A stretch of DNA of 64,000 nucleotides from Candidatus Dechloromonas phosphorivorans (GTDB lineage Bacteria > Pseudomonadota > Gammaproteobacteria > Burkholderiales > Rhodocyclaceae). The notes beneath the pieces are model-generated. The model had not been told where the DNA came from and did not search any database. It saw only the letters and a program-made list of their open reading frames with translations. Below are positions 19,418-27,250 of the stretch, piece by piece. The position numbers and the translations under genes are program-made. Where the stretch lies: assembly GCA_016709495.1 (NCBI GenBank), contig JADJMS010000045.1, positions 66,022-130,021 of the forward strand. The letters are read 5' to 3'. Each line of letters begins with the position of its first letter. Within the stretch, counting starts at the first letter, position 1.

Positions 19418-20656
19418 AGCGCAGTGCCTCCGCCGGATTGACGCGCGAGGCGCGCCAGCTCGGGTAAATCGTTGCCAGCAACGCCAGCACAAAGGAAATC
19501 CCGGTCACGCCCCAGACATCGCCCCATTGCAGGTCGGATGGCAGGTCGGAAATGTAATAAACCTCTTTCGAGAGGAATTGCACGCCAAACAGTTTCTGGA
19601 TAAACGGCACCACCACATCGACATTGAGCGCCAGCGCCACCCCGCCGACGATGCCCATGCCAAGGCCGATGAAACCGACCAGGGCGCCCTGAATGACGAA
19701 AATGCCCATGATCGACAGCGGCCGCGCACCCAGCGTGCGCAAAATGGCGATATCCGCCTGCTTGTCCGTCACTGCCATGACCAGCGTCGACACCAGATTG
19801 AAGGCGGCCACCGCAACGATGAGGGAGAGGATGATGAACATCATGTTTTTTTCAATTTGTACGGCGCGGAAGAAATTGGCGTGGCTCTTGGTCCAGTCGC
19901 TGATGTAGGCATCGGCATTGACCATGCCGGCCAGTTCGCGCGCCACACGCGGCGCCATGAACAAGTCATCGACCTTGAGCCGGACGCCGGTAACGCGATC
20001 TTCCATCTGGTAAAGCTTTTGCGCATCGCTGATGTGGATCAACGCCAGGCCGCTATCGTATTCATACATGCCGACTTCGAAGATGCCGACAACGCGGAAG
20101 GACTTGAGGCGCGGCAAGACGCCAGCGGGAGTGACAGTGCCTTGTGGGGCGATCATTGTCACTTTATCGCCGGTAAAAACTCTTAAAGAGCGCGCCAGAT
20201 CGGCACCGAGTACAACGCCGAACTCGCCAGCACGCAGATCATCGAGACTACCGCTTTTATCGTCTTGCGAAAATCGGCAACGCGATCCTCCATTTCCGGT
20301 TCAATCCCGCGCACCAACGCACCTTTGACGCTGCCATCCACCGTAAACATGGCTTGCGATTGCACATACGGCGCCGCTTCACGCACCGCAGGATGCTTCT
20401 TGGCCTGTGCCGCAATCGACGACCAATCGCTCAATTCGCCATTGATGCCGGAAATCTGGATATGTGAAGCGACGCCGAGAATGCGCGTGCGCAACTCCTT
20501 CTGAAAGCCATTCATCACCGACAGCACGACGATCAGCGCGGCCACGCCGAGGCCGATGCCGAGCATGGAAATCAATGAAATGAAGGAGATAAAGTGATTG
20601 CGGCGTTTGGCGCGCGTGTAGCGCAGACCGATCAGTAGTTCGTAAGGCAGAGCCAT
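19410..20656 (-). pseudogene. lolC: Lipoprotein-releasing system permease LolC/LolE, one frameshift
   Basis: The two parts together form the usual LolC/E permease of about 415 residues: YELLIGLRYTRAKRRNHFISF at the start, a first membrane helix, a large MacB-type periplasmic domain, and three C-terminal FtsX-type helices ending ASRVNPAEALRYE. One base is missing near 20262-20268, where restoring one A in an AAA codon gives FRKDDKSGSLDDL. The homopolymer context points to a base-call error. Together with LolD it makes the LolCDE complex. Betaproteobacteria often have a single permease gene acting as a homodimer, as seems the case here. Confidence 0.88.
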
Positions 20657-20728
20657 GCAGGGAGCGATTCGTCAAAAGTCGCTATGGTACACTCAAGCGC
20701 TCTCCCTAGCCGTGTCCGCCAGCATCCC

Positions 20729-21760
20729 GTGCATATCACCCTGCTTGTTCCCGAACTGATCTGGCCGGAGCCCAGCGACCAATTTACCTTGGGCAAACTC
20801 GCGGCACCCGGCTTTGAATGGCTGATTGCCCGCGCCCAACTCGACCGCCAGCCGCGTCTGCCGTTTGAAACTTCACTCGGCAAATTATTCGGCCTTGAAG
20901 CCGCGCCTTTCGGTGCCCTGCGCCTGCTCGGCGAAGGCCATGCGCCGGCTAACGAAGGCCATTGGCTTTGCGCCGACCCGGTGCATATGCGCTTTCATCA
21001 GGAACGCATCATCCTTGCCGATGCCGGCGCTTTTGAGCTGGACGACACCGAAGCGCAGGCGCTCACCGCTTCCCTCAACAAGGAATTCGCCGACATCGGC
21101 CAGTTCCACGTTGCCAATGCCAAACGCTGGTATCTGCGGCTGAATGTTGCGGTCAACCACCCGGTAGAGCCAATTTCTTCAGTCGCCGGTCGCCGCGTTG
21201 ACGGCGAACTGAGCGGCGGTGCCCTGCCCCTCACCCGCTGGCTGAATGAAGTCCAGATGTTCCTGCACGGCCACCCGGTCAATGAAAACCGCGAGTCGCA
21301 AGGCAAGCCGGTGATCAACAGCTTGTGGCTGTGGGGTGGTGGCAAGCTGGACGAGGCGCAATGCGCCGTCGGCCATTCCGCAATCTTTTCCGACAACCCG
21401 CTCGCCATCGGCATTGCCCGCGCCGCCGGTATTCCGCTCCATGCCAAGCCGGCCAATCTTGCCGCCCTGCTCACACAGGCTGGAGAATCCCCGCTCGTTG
21501 TCTTCGATCAGCTGTTGTTCGACATCCTTTACGAAAACAGCGAAGGCTGGCGCGACGACTTTAACGCGCTGGAAAGCAACTGGTTCCTGCCGCTAAAAAA
21601 TGCGCTCGGAAAACAGGTTGACCGTATCACTTTGCTCGCCCCCACCGTTTATGGCGAACTGCGCTACACCATCAACGCCGGCGAACGCTGGAAATTCTGG
21701 AAAAAAGGCGGCTCCGTTCAAGCCATCGCCCAGGCACTCGCCGGAAACGAATCGAAATGA
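20729..21760 (+). CDS. Uncharacterised conserved protein upstream of recJ
   Basis: The gene encodes about 344 residues from the GTG at 20729 (HITLLVPELIWPEP). An upstream in-frame ATG at 20684 would add 15 residues, and neither has a clear ribosome-binding site. There is no signal peptide or membrane helix. Conserved-looking blocks are LLVPELIWPEP at the start, the central FHVANAKRWYLRL, VNHPVEPIS, LWGGGKLDEA and a C-terminal LLAPTVYGELRYTINAGE. Related genes next to recJ in Rhodocyclales are sometimes labelled as phosphoglycerate-mutase-like, but I cannot confirm a catalytic site and give no function. Its stop overlaps the recJ start (ATGA), so the two are cotranslated. Confidence 0.75.
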   Translation: MHITLLVPELIWPEPSDQFTLGKLAAPGFEWLIARAQLDRQPRLPFETSLGKLFGLEAAPFGALRLLGEGHAPANEGHWLCADPVHMRFHQERIILADAGAFELDDTEAQALTASLNKEFADIGQFHVANAKRWYLRLNVAVNHPVEPISSVAGRRVDGELSGGALPLTRWLNEVQMFLHGHPVNENRESQGKPVINSLWLWGGGKLDEAQCAVGHSAIFSDNPLAIGIARAAGIPLHAKPANLAALLTQAGESPLVVFDQLLFDILYENSEGWRDDFNALESNWFLPLKNALGKQVDRITLLAPTVYGELRYTINAGERWKFWKKGGSVQAIAQALAGNESK

Positions 21761-23445
21761 CCCGTCTCACCACCCGCAGCAGCCCGCCACGTACCGTCTG
21801 GCAACTTGAGCAACAGGGCATGCACCCGCTGCTCGCCCGCCTCTATGCCGCGCGCGGCGTCACCGACAAAGCCGAACTCGATTACGAACTCAAGTCGCTG
21901 ATCCCGCCTACCGCACTAACCAACGCCAGCGCCGCCGCACAACTGCTGGCCGACGCCATCGAGGCCGACGCCAGTCTGTTGATCATCGGCGACTACGACT
22001 GCGACGGCGCCACCGCCACGGCCGTCGGCATGCGCGCCCTCAAGGCGCTCGGCGCCAATGTCAATTTTCTGCTCCCCGACCGCTTCAAACTCGGCTACGG
22101 CCTCTCGCCGGAAATCGTCGATGTGGCCGCCGAACAATCGCCCGACCTGATCATCACCGTCGACAACGGCATCGCCAGCCTTGAAGGCGTTGCCCGCGCC
22201 AACGAGCTGGGCATCGCCACGCTGATCACCGACCACCACTTGCCAGCCGCCACACTGCCCGCCGCCGACTGCATCGTGAACCCGAACCAACCGGGCTGCG
22301 ACTTTCCGTCCAAATGCATTGCCGGCGTCGGCGTCATGTTCTACGTCATGCTCGCATTGCGTGCCGAGTTGCGCGAACGCGGCTTCTTTACCGACCACCC
22401 CGAACCCAACTTTGCCGACTTGCTCGACCTCGTCGCCCTCGGCACCGTCGCCGACGTCGTCAAGCTCGACCGCAACAACCGCATTCTGGTCAGCCAGGGC
22501 TTGAAGCGCATGCGCGCCGGCCGCCTGCAAACCGGCATCGCCGCCCTCTTCAAAGCCGCCAGCCGCGACCCGAAAAAAGCCTCGGCCTTCGACCTCGGCT
22601 TTCTCATCGGCCCACGCCTCAACGCCGCCGGCCGCCTCGCCGACATGCGCCTCGGCGTTGAATGCCTGCTCACCGACGACCCGGCCCGCGCCCTGCAAAT
22701 CGCCCAGGAACTCGACACGCTCAACCGCAGCCGCCGCGAGATCGAAGCCGGCATGCAGGAACAAGCGCTGATCCTGCTCGAATCGATCAATACCGAAGAC
22801 GCCGCACCCGGCATCGCCCTCTTTGACGAAAGCTGGCACGAAGGCGTCGTCGGCATCCTCGCCTCACGGATCAAGGAAAAACTGCACCGCCCGGTCTTCG
22901 CCTTTGCCCCCAGCGAAGGCGGCATCATCAAAGGCTCCGGCCGCTCCATCCCCGGCCTGCACCTGCGCGACGCGCTCGACCTCGTCGCCAAACGCGCCCC
23001 GGATTTGCTGGTGCGCTTCGGCGGCCACGCCATGGCGGCGGGTGTTACGGTCAACGCTGAAAACTTCGAGAAATTTCGCGAACTCTTCGCCCAAGTCGCC
23101 GGCGAACTGATCGCCCCCGCTGATTTAACGCGCACCCTGGAAACCGACGGCCCGCTCGAAGGTGGCTACATCTCCCTCGAAACCGCCCGCCTGCTGGAAA
23201 ACGAAGTCTGGGGCCAGGGCTTCCCCGCCCCGCTCTTCCTCGACGATTTCGAAGTCGAGCAGCAACGCATCCTCAAAGAGAAACACCTCAAGCTGAAACT
23301 GCGCAAAGGCAACACGCGCATCGAAGCCATCCAGTTCAACTTCAGCACCCAACCCGGCAACAAAACCCGCGCCGCGTTTCGGCTGGCGATTAATGAATAT
23401 ATGGGCGTTGAAAGTCCGCAGTTGATGGTTGAGTATTTGGAGTGA
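21757..23445 (+). CDS. recJ: Single-strand-specific 5'-3' exonuclease RecJ
   Basis: The 562-residue DHH-family nuclease works in recombination and mismatch repair. The manganese-binding motifs are present: DYDCDGATA (Asp79 region), VDNGIAS, DHHLP (159-161), and in the DHHA1 domain GSGRSIPGLHL and RFGGHAMAAGVT, followed by a C-terminal OB domain. The length and start are typical. GC content is clearly high with strong third-position C, which also creates long antisense open frames that are not genes. A strong terminator follows at 23491. Confidence 0.93.
   Translation: MTRLTTRSSPPRTVWQLEQQGMHPLLARLYAARGVTDKAELDYELKSLIPPTALTNASAAAQLLADAIEADASLLIIGDYDCDGATATAVGMRALKALGANVNFLLPDRFKLGYGLSPEIVDVAAEQSPDLIITVDNGIASLEGVARANELGIATLITDHHLPAATLPAADCIVNPNQPGCDFPSKCIAGVGVMFYVMLALRAELRERGFFTDHPEPNFADLLDLVALGTVADVVKLDRNNRILVSQGLKRMRAGRLQTGIAALFKAASRDPKKASAFDLGFLIGPRLNAAGRLADMRLGVECLLTDDPARALQIAQELDTLNRSRREIEAGMQEQALILLESINTEDAAPGIALFDESWHEGVVGILASRIKEKLHRPVFAFAPSEGGIIKGSGRSIPGLHLRDALDLVAKRAPDLLVRFGGHAMAAGVTVNAENFEKFRELFAQVAGELIAPADLTRTLETDGPLEGGYISLETARLLENEVWGQGFPAPLFLDDFEVEQQRILKEKHLKLKLRKGNTRIEAIQFNFSTQPGNKTRAAFRLAINEYMGVESPQLMVEYLE
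23042..23081 (+). repeat. Repeat core inside recJ coding sequence
   Basis: TGTTACGGTCAACG occurs exactly, followed by CTGAAAA, CGAGAAATTT and CGCG, close to the intergenic copies. It encodes VTVNAENFEKF, which aligns with RecJ of E. coli without an insertion, so it did not arrive as a simple insertion. Confidence 0.5.
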
Positions 23446-23490
23446 ATTTGTTTCAGGGAAGGCTTTTGGAGTATTTCCGGTCATTAACAC

Positions 23491-23528
23491 AAAATGCTGC
23501 CGATTATTAAGAGGCAGCATTTTTTTTG
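23491..23528 (+). terminator. Intrinsic terminator after recJ
   Basis: The stem AAAATGCTGCC (23491-23501) with GGCAGCATTTT (23513-23523) is followed by further T residues. From 23529 to 23708 there is no recognisable gene. Base composition drops there to AT-rich, marking the start of the accessory stretch. Confidence 0.88.
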
Positions 23529-23708
23529 CGCAAAACCAAGTTCGACCAACACTTTCTGGCTACAGCAAACTTTGTTGACTGATCTTTTATTCGGAACACA
23601 TGCCTACAAAGCAAGGTTCTTAACAGCCATTAGCGCGCCCGACAGGATGTAAGCGGGCACTGGGTGACACGGATTATAGTGCGTTGAGAAATTTTTGATA
23701 CCCAACTG

Positions 23709-24612
23709 CTAGCTTGCCTTGGGATACATACCTTCTATCACTTCTAACTTACTGACCCACACGTTGATTTCATCATCATCCAATTCACTTCGATCTTTCA
23801 AATAGATGACGATGTATTCTCGTATCGATTCACTGGTTAATACTGGAAGGTGTTTCCAATGGAGAAAGTCCTGCCTTTTCCTTTAATCAACTTTCTTCTG
23901 AACAAATCTACAATGTCCATTACAGACGCGACGCCGTAAAAATAGCTAGCCATTTAATTTCCAGCTTGTCTGAAAATACTTCCGTAGAAAGTTCAGCCTT
24001 CCTCTCAAAAGCTAAAGCTATCGCATATGTTAACAAGTTCACGTTAAGACTAGACCTTTTATAAAAATTTTGAATTTCTGGCTGGGTCCAATTAATTACA
24101 CTACCCCCATTTGAATCAGCTTCTCTTTTAGCACCCTGACCTATCAGAGTCGCTTCTAGATCGTCCATTCGCTTGGGTATGGCGTGTACAGCCCCCTGCA
24201 ATTCACTTGTCTTTTCGGCTATCGCCTCTAACGCACCGTTAAGTTGCCCTACTGTATCCGTTATATGCAAAGAAACTTTGCTAAGCCTCTCTGAGTTATC
24301 GATACCTGTTTGATTCATCTGCTGAACTTGGCCGATGAACGTCGATATTTGATCTTTTGCCTGCCAATCTCTGATGATGCTCGAGTTATATTCCTCAGTC
24401 CTTTGGATAGGTCAGAATTTGAAATAAACGAATAAACAATTGCGATAACACCAAGAACCAGAGATGTGGCCGTAGCTGAATTACTGAGAAATGTAATTAA
24501 ATTTTTCTTGTGGAGTCCATATAGAAGACGCCGTTATGACAAGCAAAAAGCTGAGAATAGACACAAGATAGATAAGATGAATTTTTAGCTTTTGCACTTC
24601 AATTGAATCCAT
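23709..24612 (-). pseudogene. Two-helix membrane protein with coiled coil, rebuilt across about four shifts
   Basis: I do not recognise the family. Reading across frame changes near 24540, 24410, 23945 and 23880 gives one protein of about 300 residues. It starts MDSIEVQKLKIHLIYLV, has two membrane helices (ending LVITAS, and TSLVLGVIAIVYSFIS), then a long heptad-like region (STFIGQVQQMNQTGIDNS to AIAEKTSELQGAVHAI), and a soluble C-terminal part ending SKLEVIEGMYPKAS before a TAG. That the pieces join in order and the start codon overlaps the stop of the preceding gene (TAATG) supports the reconstruction. AT-rich composition unlike its neighbours suggests transfer. Function is unknown. The architecture resembles a membrane sensor or scaffold. 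Confidence 0.5.
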
Positions 24613-25385
24613 TAAACACTCCTCTGTCCCCCCGTCAAAGTAACACAGGGGCTATTGATATATGACCACGAAAGCACCATTCCCCGGCATGCCGGAAGTT
24701 TGTGCAACCCCAAAACTCTTTCCCGGCATTCTCGCCACTCTTTGCCATACGGCGAACCATCTGGCTTGAGCAACGAGGGCAGTCGGGGCCTGAATCGATT
24801 TTTTGAACAACATCAAAATCTTGTTTTATTGCTGATACGTTCACATCACCAAGAGTTGTCGGCGCAGTCACGTCACTTGGTTCAATTTTCGCCCCCATGG
24901 CATTGGCTATCGATGCACTGATTTCGGCTAATGTGTATGTGCTTTTGCCGGAAAGAAGATCAGGGAATACCGGCAGCAGTACAAATGCTTTCGAGAAATT
25001 TGTCGCGTCCTTGCCGATTTTCCTTGGCATGCGATTGATCATTGAGTTCAATCACGCACACCGGTTTGAGGTCATTCGGGCGGCACAGGACAAAATCAAA
25101 GTGTTTGGCACTGATCTGGTTGAAGGCGCTTTGCCACTGCGGCTTTGGCGTGCCCTTGGCAACCGCGACAATATCTGCCACGCGAACCTTGCCGAACACC
25201 CGGAAATCATTGCCGACGGCTTGATCCAGCACACCGAGAAACGAGCGCTCTGCTGGTGTGAATAGCGCGTCACCTAGGGCGTAGGGAAAAACCTCCGGGC
25301 CTTCAGGGGGTGAACGATTGCGCCGCTTTATTAGGAAAAACCCGACCAGCGCCAGCAGTACCAAGACAAGCAGCAACCAACGCAT
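24612..25385 (-). pseudogene. DUF2726 protein with C-terminal topoisomerase-type zinc ribbon, frameshifted
   Basis: The N terminus is one membrane helix (LLLVLVLLALVGFFLIKRR), followed by a DUF2726 domain, a restriction-endonuclease-like fold, with FDFVLCRPNDLKPVCVIEL and GRDKFLESIC. A shift near 24965 leads into YTLAEISASIANAMG and a zinc ribbon of the topoisomerase I C-terminal type (CPRCSSQMVRRMAK, FWGCTNFP, then AC). A second shift near 24695 restores the last cysteine and carries the frame to a TAA that overlaps the next gene's ATG. DUF2726 plus zinc ribbon suggests nucleic-acid binding near the membrane. Actual activity is unknown. It was probably a functional two-gene operon with the downstream coiled-coil protein. 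Confidence 0.6.
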
Positions 25386-25558
25386 TGAGGCTCCCTAACC
25401 ACCGTTTATATGAATAATAATTTTGACTACCCGATCAGGATACGCCGTTTGCATGTTCCGCTCAAGGCAAAAGCCGCTCTGGCAGCGATTCGCACTAATA
25501 TTCATGGGACAAGTATGTGTTTTCTCAACAACCCAAATTCAATTGGCCAATTTGAAGA

Positions 25559-25600
25559 CTGTTACGGTCAACGCCGAAAAAGCCCCGAAAATTTTGCGCC
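25559..25600 (+). repeat. Dispersed repeat copy (best full-length form)
   Basis: GACTGTTACGGTCAACGCCG is followed by AAAAAGCCCCGAAAATTTTG. It is the clearest long copy. The surrounding stretch 25386-25711 has short open frames but no gene I can support. Confidence 0.7.
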
Positions 25601-25724
25601 ATGACCTTTGGTGGCCGGCTCCTTCGATCCATTACGGAACGGTACAAATCTCAACGCTTATTTGGAATAAGCTCTTGCATCAAAACACTGGGCTTACCAA
25701 CCCGACTTCACAGGAGAATCACTC

Positions 25725-26123
25725 ATGGCCATCCCATGGCTCGCCATACTGAGCAACGTGCCTTGGAAGGACGTTATCGATAAAGCCCCCAAAGTTGCTG
25801 ATGGTGCAAAGAAGCTCTGGAAATCTGTGGTACAAGAAGTCTGGCCCGTCGGAGCCTGCTAATACAAACGTTAAGCCAGCCCACTCAAGCGAAGAACAAA
25901 CGATTGCATCGCTGGACACACGAATTATCGAGCTCAAAAACGAGGTGACAGCCTTGCATGATCAGATGCTCGCTTCTTCAGAAATCATCGAAGCGCTGGC
26001 CGAGCAAATACGCAGTTGATCAAGAGTATCGAGATATTTCGCGGCCGCGTGCTGCGCCTTGGATTGCTCACGGTAACGCTGTCGCTTGTCGCATTGTTGG
26101 CGCTTTACCGGACGTTTCCCTGA
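25725..26123 (+). pseudogene. Conserved small membrane-anchored coiled-coil protein, two frameshifts
   Basis: The gene starts MAIPWLAILSNVPWKDVI at an ATG with AGGAG eight bases upstream, and continues through KVADGAKKLWKSV. A shift near 25835 leads to TIASLDTRIIELKNEVTAL and LASSEIIEALAEQ. A second, opposite shift near 25998 leads to NTQLIKSIEIFRGRVLRL and a C-terminal helix LSLVALLALYRTFP. The total is 133 codons, and the outer frames agree. Small proteins with this layout (MAIPWLA start, coiled coil, C-terminal tail anchor) occur widely in betaproteobacteria without a known role. Both lesions look like one-base errors. Confidence 0.65.
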
Positions 26124-26161
26124 GGCGTCAGCCCGCCGATAAAATATGCCTTACCACTTCG

Positions 26162-26455
26162 TTATCCAACCTGTGCGTGCCTGATGCTGACGGTTGGCCG
26201 GTGCGGCTCTGCCTGCCACAGATCATAGGCCAGTTGCCCTTTCAGCCAACTTTCCGCGGTCGGCCCATCCAGCCATGACTCCAGACGCAGGGCAAGATCT
26301 ATGCTGACCCCAGCCTTGCCATTGAGCACACGCGATAGCGTTACCCGGTTAATGCCAAGTTCTTCTGCAGCCTGCGTGACCGTCAGGCCGAGCGCCGGCA
26401 AAATATCTTCCTTCAAGGTTTCGCCGGGGTGTGGCGGATTGAACATTCGTCCCAT
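26162..26455 (-). CDS. higA: HigA-family antitoxin (XRE helix-turn-helix)
   Basis: The 97-residue protein begins MGRMFNPPHPGETLKEDIL, the signature of HigA/VapI antitoxins, followed by the helix-turn-helix segment LTVTQAAEELGINRVTLSRVL. It neutralises the HigB toxin and represses the operon. The toxin gene lies 9 bp upstream in the same operon, the usual toxin-first order of higBA. Confidence 0.92.
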   Translation of the reverse strand: MGRMFNPPHPGETLKEDILPALGLTVTQAAEELGINRVTLSRVLNGKAGVSIDLALRLESWLDGPTAESWLKGQLAYDLWQAEPHRPTVSIRHAQVG

Positions 26456-26464
26456 GCGATTCTC

Positions 26465-26743
26465 CTAGTGATAGTCCTGGTAATCGACCAGGATGGCGTC
26501 TTCGCCTTCAAACATGAAAGTCACGCGCCAGTTTCCATTAACCGTCACCGACCAGTGATCGGCAAGATCACCAGCCAGTGGATGCAATTTCCAGCCCGGC
26601 ATGTTCATTTCTTTGGCCGACCGAACGTCATTCAACTGGCGTAATTGCCGAGCCAGTCGTGCGGCGTGATCGGGGCGAATGCCTGACTTGCTGCCTGTCT
26701 CGAAAAACAGCTTCAGACCTTTGTGTTTGAAGTGCTTGATCAT
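26465..26743 (-). CDS. higB: HigB-family mRNA-interferase toxin (RelE superfamily)
   Basis: The 92-residue protein starts MIKHFKHKGLKLFFETGS, the HigB start signature, and ends with the RelE-fold strand pattern SVTVNGNWRVTFMFEGEDA and LVDYQDYH. HigB cleaves mRNA in the ribosomal A site during translation. The ATG at 26743 was chosen by similarity. The palindromic operator begins only eight bases upstream, so the leader is very short. The motif GNWRVTF contains the conserved catalytic Arg. Confidence 0.92.
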   Translation of the reverse strand: MIKHFKHKGLKLFFETGSKSGIRPDHAARLARQLRQLNDVRSAKEMNMPGWKLHPLAGDLADHWSVTVNGNWRVTFMFEGEDAILVDYQDYH

Positions 26744-26751
26744 CGGATAAT

Positions 26752-26770
26752 TGTAGCGCGATGCGCTACA
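26752..26770. promoter_or_regulatory. higBA operator (perfect palindrome)
   Basis: TGTAGCGC-GAT-GCGCTACA is an 8-bp perfect inverted repeat directly before higB. A palindrome of this form is usual at higBA promoters and is the likely HigA binding site. An AT-rich -10-like stretch lies between it and the start codon. Confidence 0.75.
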
Positions 26771-27250
26771 CGCCACAACCAAAAATAGTCGATGTTGGCG
26801 AAGGAGTGGCACGGATAGCGTCAGCGAGCAACACAAGGCTAAAAAGGAGTCGGGGTAGGGTTTCCTCGCTAACTCAGGATTTTTAGGTCATTTGTAAGAC
26901 TGTTACGGTCAACGCTCAAAAGCCGAGAAAATCTGATCGCTCAATAGTCATGTGCCGCTTCCTGCTGTAGTGCTGCCCGCCGGTTTTCATCGCATCCGTC
27001 ATTTTGGTTTGCTTGCCAATGGCGGACGCCGAGGGTGGAAAAGCTGTTTTACGGACCTAGCCAGCATGCTTTCATTGCAGGGCGCTTGAGTCTGACTACA
27101 TAATTGACGCATGAGTATCAATTTATCAACGGCCACTGCTGTCTGCGCAAGCGCTGCCAGACATCATCACCCCATGGAAAACCTCGTCCGGGCGAGTGTT
27201 TCAGCGGGCCGTTTTCCTTCGATTGAAGGTGTCGCGATAACGGTGCGCGC
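26771..27250. other. Gap between higBA and the TonB-like gene
   Basis: No convincing gene is present. It holds the dispersed repeat core at 26900-26914 (CTGTTACGGTCAACG with CTCAAAAGCCGAGAAAAT following) and a 47-codon frame from the ATG at 27112 (MSINLSTATAV) whose TGA overlaps the TTG at 27251. That frame has no known similarity and a weak leader, so I do not call it. Confidence 0.4.
26900..26934 (+). repeat. Dispersed repeat copy (upstream of TonB-like gene)
   Basis: AGACTGTTACGGTCAACGCT is followed by CAAAAGCCGAGAAAATCTG. It has the same orientation as all other copies. Confidence 0.7.

Noticed and set aside
22341..23135. Long antisense open frame over recJ
   Set aside because: Arises from the GC-rich third positions of recJ; the protein has no family character.
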